A stretch of DNA of 64,000 nucleotides, taken from contig JBBSIE010000006.1 in assembly GCA_038232235.1 (NCBI GenBank), positions 1-64,000 on the forward strand, read 5' to 3'. Of this stretch, positions 25,493 through 34,003 are shown in pieces (the first letter of the stretch is position 1; the number at the start of each line of letters is the position of its first letter). The position numbers and the translations under genes are program-made. Under the pieces are notes generated by a model. The model searched no databases and had not been told where the DNA came from. It was given only the letters and a program-made list of their open reading frames with translations. This stretch comes from GCA-002050365 sp038232235. GTDB lineage: Bacteria > Acidobacteriota > Blastocatellia > Pyrinomonadales > Pyrinomonadaceae.

Positions 25493-27301
25493 ATGATTGT
25501 TTTCAACAAAACATTTCAATCTTCACGCATAAAAAACAAAAACCTTGAAATCAGACTTACAGGACGAACGGTTTCCAGAGGCGTTGCCGTCGGTAAAGTG
25601 GTTTGTCTGCACGGACGAAAAAGACAGTTTTATCGGATAGATTTGGAAACTCAGCAGTTAAAACGCGAAATTCGCCGATTTCACGCCGCAATTCGTTTGG
25701 CAAAACGTCAATTGAAAAAAATTAGTTTAAATAAAAAAGAAACTAAGGCAAACATATTTGATACTCATCTGTTGATTTTGGAAGATAAATCTCTGATTTC
25801 CAAAATTGAGAAATATGTAAATACTCAAAAAGTTAATGCGGAGTGGGCGGTGAAAATAGTTACCGACGCATATATTGCTAATTATAAAACCATTTCCGAT
25901 GAGCATTTAAGAGAGCGTTATATTGATTTGGAAGATATTGCGGAGCGTTTGCAAACAGCCTTGGGCGGCGGTGAAAAATCGAATATCCAATTAGAAAAAA
26001 ACTCGATAATTGTTGCCAAAGAAGTCAAACCTTCGACGTTAATTGAACTGATAGAAAGTAGTCCGCAAGGAATTGTAACTGAAAACGGCGGCTGGACTTC
26101 GCACACTTTTATTCTGGCGAGGGAATTGAATTTGCCTTCTGTAACTGGTGTCTACAGAATTTTACGGCGCGTCCAAACCGGAGATGAAATAATTGTTGAT
26201 GCTTATAACGGACAAATTATTTTAAATCCGGGTGAAAATACACGGCAAATTTATAAAAATGCGGCAGTTAAGTTTGAACAAAAAAATATCGTAAAAACAG
26301 GATCGTCCGGGAGCAAAACGCTTGACGGCAAACACATAAAATTACGCGCAAATCTTGATATATCAAAAGATTATGAAGCGGCAAAAAAAAATGGAGTCGA
26401 AGGCATCGGACTTTACCGTTCGGAATTTTTGTTTAATCAATATAAAGGTTTTCCAGATGAAAACACACAAATTGAAACTTATCGAAAAATTTCTGAAATG
26501 GTCGGTAGCGAAGGTGTCAGAATTCGCACTTTCGATTTGAGCGTCGAGCAATTAGCTGACGAATCTGAAGAAAAAGAGAAAAATCCCGCACTCGGTTTGC
26601 GGGCGATTCGTTTGAGTTTTTCAAATCTAAAGGAATTTAAAACTCAACTCAGATCGCTTTTGCAGGCATCAGCGGCGGAAAATAATATCAGTGTGGTTTT
26701 GCCGATGATTTCAGATGTTACGGAAATCCGTCGGACACAAAAAATTTTAGAACGCGAAAAACAAAAACTAAAAAAAAGAGAAATAAAGTTCGGCGATTTG
26801 CGGCTGGGCGCGATGATCGAAACTCCTTCCGCGATTTTAACAATTGACGATATTGCCGCCGAATGTGATTTTTTATGTTTGGGAACAAATGATTTAGTCC
26901 AATATTTGCTGGCAGTTGACCGCGATAATGAAAAAGTCGCGGATTGGTTTCGTACCTTACATCCGTCTGTTCTGCGAGCTATAAAAATGGTTGTCGAGGC
27001 AGGCGAAAAAGCCGAAATTCCCGTTATCGTTTGCGGCGAAATGGCTGGTTCTCCGCTTTATGTGCCAATTTTAATCGGGCTTGGCGTATCTGAATTGAGT
27101 ATGAATATAAATTCGATTCCGCGCGTTAAAAGAATAATCTCAAACATTGCTTTTGAAGAAGCACACGAAATTGTCAAAAAATTGGAGGACTGCAAAACCC
27201 ATTTTGAAATTGAGAATTTCATCAATAAATTATTCGCTGAAAAATGGTCGCATTTATTTCCTGAAACCATTATTCCACCACAAATTATCAAAGAAAAATA
27301 A
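25493..27301 (+). CDS. ptsI: Phosphoenolpyruvate-protein phosphotransferase (Enzyme I)
   Basis: 602 aa. The phospho-His is His204 in GGWTSHTFILA. PEP-site motifs GIGLYRSEFLF (304-314), R345, LGLRAIRLS with R370/R373, MIETPSAI, GTNDLVQYLLAVDRDN and VCGEMAG are present with the catalytic Cys. The usual GGDK after the RTxD motif is replaced by SVEQ (350-353). It passes phosphate from PEP to HPr. No HPr or EII gene is near, so its partner, perhaps a nitrogen-PTS or regulatory kinase, is elsewhere. Confidence 0.87.
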   Translation: MIVFNKTFQSSRIKNKNLEIRLTGRTVSRGVAVGKVVCLHGRKRQFYRIDLETQQLKREIRRFHAAIRLAKRQLKKISLNKKETKANIFDTHLLILEDKSLISKIEKYVNTQKVNAEWAVKIVTDAYIANYKTISDEHLRERYIDLEDIAERLQTALGGGEKSNIQLEKNSIIVAKEVKPSTLIELIESSPQGIVTENGGWTSHTFILARELNLPSVTGVYRILRRVQTGDEIIVDAYNGQIILNPGENTRQIYKNAAVKFEQKNIVKTGSSGSKTLDGKHIKLRANLDISKDYEAAKKNGVEGIGLYRSEFLFNQYKGFPDENTQIETYRKISEMVGSEGVRIRTFDLSVEQLADESEEKEKNPALGLRAIRLSFSNLKEFKTQLRSLLQASAAENNISVVLPMISDVTEIRRTQKILEREKQKLKKREIKFGDLRLGAMIETPSAILTIDDIAAECDFLCLGTNDLVQYLLAVDRDNEKVADWFRTLHPSVLRAIKMVVEAGEKAEIPVIVCGEMAGSPLYVPILIGLGVSELSMNINSIPRVKRIISNIAFEEAHEIVKKLEDCKTHFEIENFINKLFAEKWSHLFPETIIPPQIIKEK

Positions 27302-27472
27302 AAAACTAAAAAAAACATACTTTTACGCTTTTATAAAAACAGAGACTTTTTTGGTCTTAAATGACAAATCTTGCTCAAATTTTATTTTTTGGTTATTTTA
27401 CCTCCAAATACATTTTACTCCAAAATTATGGAGAGTAATTCCTAAAATAGTGTTTTGAAATTTTTCTGATCT

Positions 27473-28308
27473 ATGAATAAATATTTGCTGAAAAATATAA
27501 TAGTTAATTGTATATTGATCGCTTTTGCTGCTGTCAACTACACTTACGCGCAGACGCAAAATGCGAGTACAAAAATAGTAAATTTTCAATATTCTCAAAA
27601 CCCGAAAACCAACTCAAAAATTGAGAATCAAAAAATAAACACTAATTCTGCTCTAAAAATTAACGACGAAAATTTAGATAATAATCAAATAAAAAGTCCT
27701 TCATTTGAAAGTCGTTCGGTTGCTTCCAAGACTATGGAAATTGCCGGACGAGCCGACAAAACGGCAACTTCGCCGACGGAAACTTATAAAATCGGACTTG
27801 GCGACATTTTGATTATCAGTTTGCAGAACGCGCCCGGCAATACTGCTAATTATTTTACCGTTTTGTCGGACGGCTCGATTGATTATCCTTTGGCGGGTGA
27901 AATGGTTTCCGTACAGGGATTGACTGCGGAAGAAATTGAAGATTTGTTAAAGGAAAAATCAAATTCTATGAAAACCCGCAAGTTATTGTAAAGGTGCGTG
28001 AATTTGCGAGTCATACATTTATAGTGGTTGGATTAATCGAAAAACCGGGTGAAAAATTTTTGCAGCGTGAAGCGATGCCGTTTTATGCCGTTCGTGCTGA
28101 AGCAATTACGCAGCCGGGAGCGGCAATCTCTATAATCAAACGCTCCAATTCGGAAACCGAAAAAATCAGTCTTACCGATCCGAAAACAGATGATGTTTTA
28201 ACATTTACGGGCGATATTGTCGGCGGCAATCAAATTGACGCTGTTTTACGGCGGACGACACAATCGAAATTGGAAATTAAACCGGACATTGGCTTTTTAA
28301 ATATTTGA
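27473..28308 (+). pseudogene. Wza-like polysaccharide export gene with a frameshift
   Basis: The first frame (27473-27991) encodes a signal peptide (residues 1-26) and the export-protein start YKIGLGDILIISLQNAPGN, then stops. A second frame from 27994 continues with REFASHTFIVVGLIEKPGEK. Adding one A to the AAAAA run at 27954-27958 joins them as KEKIKFYENPQVIVKVREFA, the normal family sequence. So a single base is missing. The protein would carry a Poly_export domain and one SLBB-like region, ending early (about 278 aa). Confidence 0.85.
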
Positions 28309-28379
28309 CATAAAAACTTGCAACAAATTTAAAACTTAAATTGTAAATGTTGAACATTTTTTGCTAAGATGTTTAAGCC

Positions 28380-28840
28380 TTGCAAAAAGAGCGAGTCGGG
28401 TAATCGCTTTTATTCAAGATAAAAGAGGAAAGTCCGAACACCGAAGGGCGACGAGCCGGATAACGTCCGGGCGTTTGATGCAGATCGAACGACGACAAGT
28501 GCAACAGAGAACAGACCAGCCACAGTAAATCTCGGATTTTAATTTCGGATTTCCGAATTAAAATCTGAAATCTGTGGTGATGGGTGAAACGGTGCGGTTC
28601 ATTTTTGAACTTAATGTAAGAGCGCACCGGCGCGTTTGGTAACAGGCGCGGCTAGGTAAACTCCTCGCGGTGCAAGACCAAATAGGAAAACGCTTTTAAT
28701 TGGGCTGCCCGTCCAAAAGGCGCGGAGAAATCCGCCCGGCGTTTTCGGGTAGGTCGCTTGAGCTGTTTGGCGACGAACAGCCTAGATGAATGATTGCCGT
28801 CTGTTTTTACAGATACAAAATTCGGCTTACAGACTCGTTT
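28380..28840 (+). ncRNA. rnpB: RNase P RNA
   Basis: All conserved blocks are present in order: GAGGAAAGTCCGAACACC, ACAGAGAACAGACCAGCC, GTAAACTCCTCGCGGTGCAA with GACCAAATAGG, GGTAGGTCGCTTGAGC, CCTAGATGAATGATTGCCG, and a closing TTCGGCTTACAGACTCGT that pairs with GCGAGTC at the 5' end. P12 appears as a long AT-rich hairpin (28518-28577). A possible promoter is TTGTAA (28341) with TAAGAT (28365), spacer 18, so the 5' end is approximate. It processes tRNA 5' ends with the protein RnpA. Confidence 0.95.
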
Positions 28841-28893
28841 CGATTGCAAGGCAAATTTTTATTTTATTATTCAAAGGAGTTTCAAAATTTTAT

Positions 28894-29163
28894 ATGGCAA
28901 ACCGAAAAGGTGTATTTATCGGAGCGTATGTTCCTAACGAATTAAAAGAATCGCTGCGTCGTCGGGCGGTGGCGGAGCATCGGACGCTCTCACAAGAAAT
29001 TACGCGAATTTTGGTCGAAGCCGTTCACGGCAAAGGCTTGCCAGCCGGAAGCGTTGACCGTCGAACTTCAAATGCCGCGCCGCGCCGCCGTGCAACCGAT
29101 CCGCCGATTCGCCGCCGCGCCGAAGATTTACCTTATATCGAGCCTGACAAAGATAAAAAATAA
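28894..29163 (+). CDS. Arc-like ribbon-helix-helix protein
   Basis: 89 aa from ATG 28894, with AAGGAG 14 bases upstream; the frame extends further up into the end of rnpB, which is not coding. Residues 7-44, GVFIGAYVPNELKESLRRRA then VAEHRTLSQEITRILVEAV, form a ribbon-helix-helix, the fold of Arc and antitoxin DNA-binding proteins. The C-terminus is a basic Arg/Pro-rich tail (RRTSNAAPRRRATDPP). No toxin gene is adjacent, so a plain transcription regulator or RNA-binding role is possible. A terminator follows. Confidence 0.65.
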   Translation: MANRKGVFIGAYVPNELKESLRRRAVAEHRTLSQEITRILVEAVHGKGLPAGSVDRRTSNAAPRRRATDPPIRRRAEDLPYIEPDKDKK

Positions 29164-29181
29164 ATTGCCAGTTAAAAAATT

Positions 29182-29230
29182 AAAAAGCATTGCCGTTTGA
29201 AAACGGTAATGCTTTTTCGCTTTTTGTCGT
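29182..29230 (+). terminator. Intrinsic terminator after the RHH gene
   Basis: AAAAGCATTGCCGTTT and its reverse complement AAACGGTAATGCTTTT pair with a short loop and one G-U pair, followed by a T-rich run to 29228. Confidence 0.8.
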
Positions 29231-29251
29231 CCTGTTTGTTAAAATTTTTTA

Positions 29252-29977
29252 ATGAACAAAAAGCTGTTTTGGCTTTCAATTATCGCGGTAATCATAAGTT
29301 TTATCGGCGGTTTTATGCTTGCAAACGCGCTTAATCGAAACGAGATTTCAAATTTGCAGGCGGAAAACGGGCGTTTGAAGAACGTGCAGAATACTGCAAA
29401 GCAAAATGATCAGGAATTAACTTTGTCGAGTGAGGAGATAGATAAAAAAATTGCCGAAGCCGATCAAAATCCTGAAAATATATCATTTCAAAAAAATCTG
29501 GGAATTGCTCTTTATAATTACGCCTCAATGAAGCAGGATGCTGAATTATTGAGTGAGATTTCCAGAATTTTAACTCGCGCTTACAACGATAATCCGAAAG
29601 ATGCGGATGTCGCTGTAACGCTCGGAAATATCTATTTTGACATCGGTTATTTGAAAAAAATTAACGAAAATTTTTTAAAAGCGCGTGAGTTTTATCAGAA
29701 AGCACTGGAACAAAAACCTAATGACGCGAATATCAGGACGGATTTGGGATTAACTTATTTTTTAGTAAATCCGCCCGAAACCGATCAAGCGATTACCGAG
29801 TTTCAAAAATCTCTGCTCGTTGATTCAAAACATGAAAAGACATTGCAGGTTTTAACTCAGGCATTGATAAGTCAGAATAAAATCGCGGAAGCCGAAAAAT
29901 ATCTCGAACGATTAAAACAAGTCAATCCGAACAATCAACAATTGCCGGAATTTAACGAGCAAATAAAAGGCAAATAA
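29252..29977 (+). CDS. Tetratricopeptide-repeat membrane protein
   Basis: 241 aa. A transmembrane helix at residues 4-26 anchors it, followed by a coiled coil (NEISNLQAENGRLKNVQN). From about residue 75 come TPR units, e.g. PENISFQKNLGIALYNYASM, PKDADVAVTLGNIYFDIGYL and PNDANIRTDLGLTYFLV. TPR proteins serve as scaffolds, so the partner is unknown. It stands upstream of the zinc-ribbon protein by 15 bp and is likely cotranscribed with it. Confidence 0.78.
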   Translation: MNKKLFWLSIIAVIISFIGGFMLANALNRNEISNLQAENGRLKNVQNTAKQNDQELTLSSEEIDKKIAEADQNPENISFQKNLGIALYNYASMKQDAELLSEISRILTRAYNDNPKDADVAVTLGNIYFDIGYLKKINENFLKAREFYQKALEQKPNDANIRTDLGLTYFLVNPPETDQAITEFQKSLLVDSKHEKTLQVLTQALISQNKIAEAEKYLERLKQVNPNNQQLPEFNEQIKGK

Positions 29978-29992
29978 AAAAAACTCAAATAA

Positions 29993-30286
29993 ATGATAAA
30001 AATACTTTTTATTCTCCTTATATTTATTGTGGTTGCCGGAATGATTGCGTTGAGATACCGCCGTCAGATTCAAAACGCGATTTATGTTTGGCAGATGTTC
30101 AAGAAAATGCGCGGGGTGAACAACCCGCAGGAAAAACAAATAGAGAAAACGGAAAACACTAAAAATGTACAGCTTGTCAGATGCGCCAAATGCGGGACTT
30201 GGACACCGCAAAAAAACGCTTTGAATCTGCGTTCAAGAGCGTTTTACTGCTCGACAAATTGTATGGAAAATGCAGTTAAAGTTTAA
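29993..30286 (+). CDS. PP0621-like membrane protein with zinc ribbon
   Basis: 97 aa. Residues 3-21 are one membrane helix. The C-terminal part LVRCAKCGTWTP ... FYCSTNCMENA carries four Cys in a CxxC-CxxxC pattern, a small zinc ribbon typical of PP0621-family proteins. Function unknown. It follows the TPR gene and converges with pilD with one base between them. Confidence 0.65.
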   Translation: MIKILFILLIFIVVAGMIALRYRRQIQNAIYVWQMFKKMRGVNNPQEKQIEKTENTKNVQLVRCAKCGTWTPQKNALNLRSRAFYCSTNCMENAVKV

Positions 30287-30287
30287 A

Positions 30288-31181
30288 TTATCTCGGCAAA
30301 AATGTTTCTATATACCACGAAATAATTTGTTCACCAAACAGCAGCGCGAAAATTGAGCCGATTCCTAAAAAAATTCCGAACGGGATTTGCGCCTGCAGAT
30401 CTTTTTCTTTTTGACGTGAAATAACCAATATTCCGGCAGCCGCGCCGGTAAATGCGCCGATAAAAATTGTCAGAAAAGTCAAACGCCAACCCAATAACGC
30501 GCCGACGGCGAACATCATTTTGACATCGCCCAAACCCATCGCGTCAACGCCGCGCAGACGCTTCCAGATTTCTCCGACCAGCCACAATGAACCGCCGCCG
30601 ACTAATGCACCTAAAACCGCGCCGATTAATGAAACCAGCCAAGCCGGATAATCCATTTGATTAAGCGGAGAAATTTGCAAATCCGAAAAATACGAAGCGG
30701 AAACAAAAATCGGAAATATCAAACGAACCAGTAAAGCGAAAACTAACAACGGATAAGTAATAACATTCGGCAAAATCATATTTTCCGCATCGATAAAAAT
30801 CAGCGCAATCATCGAAGCAGCAAAAATTAAAGCGACCGGCAGAAATAAATTGAATCCGATTTGCCAATAAACAAGCACAAAAAGCACAGCAGTCAAAAGT
30901 TCGACGGCAGGATAACGCGGCGAAATCGGGTTTTTACAGTTGCGACATTTTCCGCCCAAAAGCAGCCAACTCAGCAACGGAATATTGTCATAAGGTTTGA
31001 TCGAATTTTTACAATTCGGACAAGCCGAATTTGGAAATATAATTGATTCTTCATTCGGAATGCGGTGAATAACCACATTCAAAAAACTGCCAACAATCGC
31101 GCCGAATCCAAAAACGATAATATAGCCGATAATTTCAGGCAAACCTGTAAGTTCTGAAAAAGAAGATAAGAAAATGTGCAT
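30288..31181 (-). CDS. pilD: Prepilin peptidase (type IV leader peptidase)
   Basis: 297 aa from ATG 31181. The cytoplasmic zinc domain has two CxxC pairs (SACPNCKNS, GGKCRNCKNP). Several membrane helices follow, with the aspartate-protease motifs FIDAENMILP and GLGDVKMMFA that mark family A24. It cleaves and N-methylates type IV pilins and type II secretion pseudopilins. No pilin gene is nearby; the gene stands alone between convergent and spaced neighbours. Confidence 0.93.
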   Translation of the reverse strand: MHIFLSSFSELTGLPEIIGYIIVFGFGAIVGSFLNVVIHRIPNEESIIFPNSACPNCKNSIKPYDNIPLLSWLLLGGKCRNCKNPISPRYPAVELLTAVLFVLVYWQIGFNLFLPVALIFAASMIALIFIDAENMILPNVITYPLLVFALLVRLIFPIFVSASYFSDLQISPLNQMDYPAWLVSLIGAVLGALVGGGSLWLVGEIWKRLRGVDAMGLGDVKMMFAVGALLGWRLTFLTIFIGAFTGAAAGILVISRQKEKDLQAQIPFGIFLGIGSIFALLFGEQIISWYIETFLPR

Positions 31182-31229
31182 CAAGACCTCGATAAAATTT
31201 GCAAATTTCAGAGTGTAAAAGGAGGGACG

Positions 31230-31253
31230 GCGAGATGTTGGCTAACATCTCGC
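31230..31253. repeat. 10-bp inverted repeat between pilD and the FecR-like gene
   Basis: GCGAGATGTT, loop GGCT, then AACATCTCGC followed by TTTT on the plus strand. Both flanking genes are on the minus strand, where no T tract follows, so an intrinsic terminator is doubtful. Confidence 0.55.
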
Positions 31254-31303
31254 TTTTATCATAACTTTTTTGACGGGAAAGTTAAAGAAAAATAAATTTT
31301 AAC

Positions 31304-31987
31304 TTACCGAACCGGACTGACGGAATTATTATCACTGCCGCCTGACAAACTGACGGCGGCAATAACGACGGCGGCGGCGGCACCCAAGATAATATAAATT
31401 AAATTGTTTGAACCCGCGCCGCCGGGATTATCATTTTTTTTAGCATTGGAATTGCCTAGGTCAGTCGGGAAAGTTTGACCGGCGACCAACAGCGTTCCAT
31501 TAAATAAAACTTCACCGGATAAAACTTTGACCTGCGTTTTATTGTTCACAAGGTTTACGACAAAAACATTTTCGTTGTTGATATTTAAAGCGGTTATCGC
31601 TCCGTCGGAAGTCAAAATATTGAATTTTGTAAAAGGCAGAGCGTCAACTGTGATATTTCCCTGCAAAAAATCGCCGGAAATGCTCGCGTTCTCAAAATAC
31701 AAATTCATTTTTGAACCCGAAGCAAGTCTGATAAATCCGGTTTTTGCAATTGTAACTTTGGCAGCCGTCTGAGCGGGCGTTTCAATTTCGGAAGGCGACA
31801 TTATTGAACGTCCGCTGATAACCCGTTCGTTATTAACGGTAACAAATTGTTCGCCGATTGCCGACACATTATTTTCAATAGTCAGTTCACCCAATACTTT
31901 TTCCTGAGCAGCATTATTTTTTGGAAAAGCAATTAAAAAAACGAGTAAAAAAAGAGCTGCAAATAATTTATAGGTAATAATTTTCAT
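31304..31987 (-). CDS. FecR-like exported protein with C-terminal membrane helix
   Basis: 227 aa from ATG 31987; the frame upstream lacks any leader pattern. Residues 1-25 are a signal peptide. The middle (RSIMSPSEIETPAQTAAKVT through LASGSKMNLYFENA, DFLQGNITVDALP and FNILTSDGAITAL) is a beta-sandwich of FecR type. A Gly/Asn-rich linker precedes a C-terminal helix (LIYIILGAAAAVVIAAVSL). FecR proteins usually sense signals for a sigma factor, which is not seen here, so a stress-envelope role is only inferred. Confidence 0.6.
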   Translation of the reverse strand: MKIITYKLFAALFLLVFLIAFPKNNAAQEKVLGELTIENNVSAIGEQFVTVNNERVISGRSIMSPSEIETPAQTAAKVTIAKTGFIRLASGSKMNLYFENASISGDFLQGNITVDALPFTKFNILTSDGAITALNINNENVFVVNLVNNKTQVKVLSGEVLFNGTLLVAGQTFPTDLGNSNAKKNDNPGGAGSNNLIYIILGAAAAVVIAAVSLSGGSDNNSVSPVR

Positions 31988-32158
31988 AATATTAAGATTT
32001 TGAAAATGCGAAATCACAATCAAATCAAATTTGAGAGATTTTGATTTCTAATAAATTGGAAAGGTTTGTGCAGGTGGAATTATACAAGCATTATCAAACA
32101 TTCACAATAATAAGATTATCATTGATATTTTGGATAGAGATTGGTGAGAGAAATTTGG

Positions 32159-32230
32159 AGGCGGCGATCAGAATCGAACTGATGAATAAAGCTTTTGCAG
32201 AGCTCTGCCTTACCACTTGGCTACGCCGCC
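32159..32230 (-). tRNA. tRNA-Cys (GCA)
   Basis: The reverse strand folds as GGCGGCG acceptor, short D-arm AGCCAAGTGGTAAGGC, anticodon loop CTGCAAA giving GCA, and T-arm with TTCGATT. CCA is not encoded. It is the second tRNA of the operon after tRNA-Gly. Confidence 0.93.
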
Positions 32231-32243
32231 TTCTTTAAGGCTA

Positions 32244-32299
32244 AAGGCTAAAGGCTGAAGGATAAAAAATTTCGCCTTTATCCTTCATCCTTTAGCCTT
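32244..32299. repeat. Palindrome between the two tRNAs
   Basis: AAGGCTAAAGGCTGAAGGAT (plus AAA) pairs with TTTATCCTTCATCCTTTAGCCTT at 22 of 23 bases, loop 10. The AAAGGCT unit recurs three times. It may separate the two tRNAs in the precursor and guide processing, but it also belongs to the group of repeat palindromes seen in this window. Confidence 0.7.
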
Positions 32300-32309
32300 A
32301 TTAAAGTCT

Positions 32310-32384
32310 TGGAGCGGGAGACGAGATTTGAACTCGCGACTTCGACCTTGGCAAGGTCGCGCTCTACCACTGAGCTACTCCCGC
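32310..32384 (-). tRNA. tRNA-Gly (GCC)
   Basis: Reverse strand GCGGGAG acceptor, D-arm TAGCTCAGTGGTAGAGC, anticodon arm GACCTTGCCAAGGTC with anticodon GCC, T-arm GCGAGTTCAAATCTCG and an encoded CCA. It leads the two-tRNA operon, directly after the promoter at 32401-32428. Confidence 0.95.
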
Positions 32385-32400
32385 GCATCCGTAAATGATA

Positions 32401-32428
32401 ATTCTACTAATCGGGCAAATTTTGTCAA
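32401..32428 (-). promoter_or_regulatory. Sigma-70 promoter of the tRNA operon
   Basis: Reverse strand TTGACA (32428-32423), 16-base spacer, TAGAAT (32406-32401), and the tRNA-Gly begins about 17 bases later. The -35 matches the consensus fully and the -10 at five of six bases. Confidence 0.7.
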
Positions 32429-32443
32429 GTCAGACTAAAATTA

Positions 32444-33997
32444 TTATTTGGCTTCAACCGTAATATCTTTCAAAAAACTCCAGTCGCCGCTCGGTTTGAC
32501 TTGGATGTTTCCGATGCGTTTATTTGCCACGACAATATTTGCCGGATACCAAAGCGGCACTAACGGCACGTCGTTGCTGACGATTTTCTGCGCTTTAAAA
32601 TACAAATCTTTAGCTGTTCCGCGATCTAAAGAATCTGTCGCTTCGGCAATGATTTTGTCAAATTCCGGGTTGCTGTAACGGCTTCGGTTGCAGCATTTCA
32701 CTTTGTCGCCGGGGATCGCACCGGTTGAGAATAAATCTTTGAGAAAAATCGGGTCTTGGTTGCCGCCGATCCATCTTCCGGTGTTCATCTGAAATTGTCC
32801 GAGTGCAAGCTGTGAACGTAGTGTGTTCGGGTCTAAAGTTTCGATTTCGACATTCAGTCCGACATCTCGCAGTGAATTTTGAATGACCTGCGCATATTGG
32901 TTAACCGCCTGATTTCCGGCTGAGTACTTAAATTTTATCGGTTCGTTTTTGTATCCGGCTTCCTGAAGTAGTTGTTTTGCGCGATTAGGGTCGTAACTAT
33001 ATTTCGTGGCGGCATTATACGCCCAGGATTCTTCCGGCAGAATCGAATAAGCAACAATAGCTTGACCGAAAAGTAATTCATTGACGATTTTTTCACGGTC
33101 AATGCCGTAAGCAATTGCCTGTCGGACTTTTACTTTATCGAGCGGCGGTGCTTGCGTGTTCAAGCCCAAATAATCAATATTCGAACCTTTGAATTGTTTG
33201 ACCTGCAAACTCGGATTTTGTTCTAAAGTCTTTAATGTATCGGGCGAAAGATTACTCGGAAGCGGCGCAATATCAACATTTCCGCTTTGCAGTTCGGCTT
33301 GCAGGGAATTGGCATCGGTAACGGTTTTAACGCGAAGTTTTTCAACTTTCGGTGCGCCTTCCCAATAATCCGCGTTGGCGGCAAGTTCGACGATGTTTTG
33401 CGATTGGTCGAAATTAACAAATTTAAAAGGACCCGAACCGACCGGCTGCGATGCCTGTTGCGAAACCGTGCCTTCGGGAATAATCGGAATGGCGACAAAA
33501 TTTGATAAAAGCTGGTTTTGTAGAGAGGCTCGGTTTAATGTAACAACCACGGTTTTCGGGTCGGGCGTTTCGAGCGAAACAATGTGCGGAACTCTCTGCC
33601 CGGCAACGGTGTCGAAGAATGCGCCGGATTTATAACTGTTGCTTTTAAAAAGTTCGTCAAACGTATATTTTACATCGGCGGAAGTAAAAACTTTGCCGTT
33701 GTGAAATTTCACGCCGTCGCGTAAAACAAAGGTAATGACTTTGCCGTCTTCGGAAGGTTTAATTTCCTGTGCCAATTCTCCGACGTATTCAAATTTCTCG
33801 TTTTTTCTCACTAAAGAATTAAACATTAAAGAGCGAATACGTTCCGCTGCCGCGTCAGATGCGGTTGTTGTTAAAGTGTCCAATGTAGAAAATTTGTCCG
33901 AAAGCGCGACTGTTACAAAGTCATTGGTTCGAGTCCGACACGAAATAGCCGAAATAAAACAGGCAGAAAAAATTAAAAATATAAATAATTGACGCAA
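32444..33997 (-). CDS. ABC transporter substrate-binding lipoprotein, family 5
   Basis: 517 aa. The signal peptide has lipobox SAISC with Cys20 lipidated, so it is membrane anchored on the outer face. The body shows family-5 patterns: EKFEYVGELAQEIKPSEDGK, FVLRDGVKFHNGKVFTSADV and VRQAIAYGIDREKIVNEL, then QKIVSNDVPLVPLWYP near the end. These bind oligopeptides, nickel or opines. The permease and ATPase genes are not adjacent, so the ligand is unknown. It sits 6 bp after the NagZ-like gene on the same strand and may share its transcript. Confidence 0.88.
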   Translation of the reverse strand: MRQLFIFLIFSACFISAISCRTRTNDFVTVALSDKFSTLDTLTTTASDAAAERIRSLMFNSLVRKNEKFEYVGELAQEIKPSEDGKVITFVLRDGVKFHNGKVFTSADVKYTFDELFKSNSYKSGAFFDTVAGQRVPHIVSLETPDPKTVVVTLNRASLQNQLLSNFVAIPIIPEGTVSQQASQPVGSGPFKFVNFDQSQNIVELAANADYWEGAPKVEKLRVKTVTDANSLQAELQSGNVDIAPLPSNLSPDTLKTLEQNPSLQVKQFKGSNIDYLGLNTQAPPLDKVKVRQAIAYGIDREKIVNELLFGQAIVAYSILPEESWAYNAATKYSYDPNRAKQLLQEAGYKNEPIKFKYSAGNQAVNQYAQVIQNSLRDVGLNVEIETLDPNTLRSQLALGQFQMNTGRWIGGNQDPIFLKDLFSTGAIPGDKVKCCNRSRYSNPEFDKIIAEATDSLDRGTAKDLYFKAQKIVSNDVPLVPLWYPANIVVANKRIGNIQVKPSGDWSFLKDITVEAK

Positions 33998-34003
33998 AAC
34001 TTT

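Noticed and set aside
27954..27960. Programmed frameshift in the Wza-like gene
   Set aside because: Only five A and no A-AAA-AAG heptamer, and no clear stimulatory structure downstream; slippage or error is the simpler explanation.
31230..31253. Terminator between pilD and the FecR-like gene
   Set aside because: The T run is on the plus strand whereas both flanking genes are on the minus strand.
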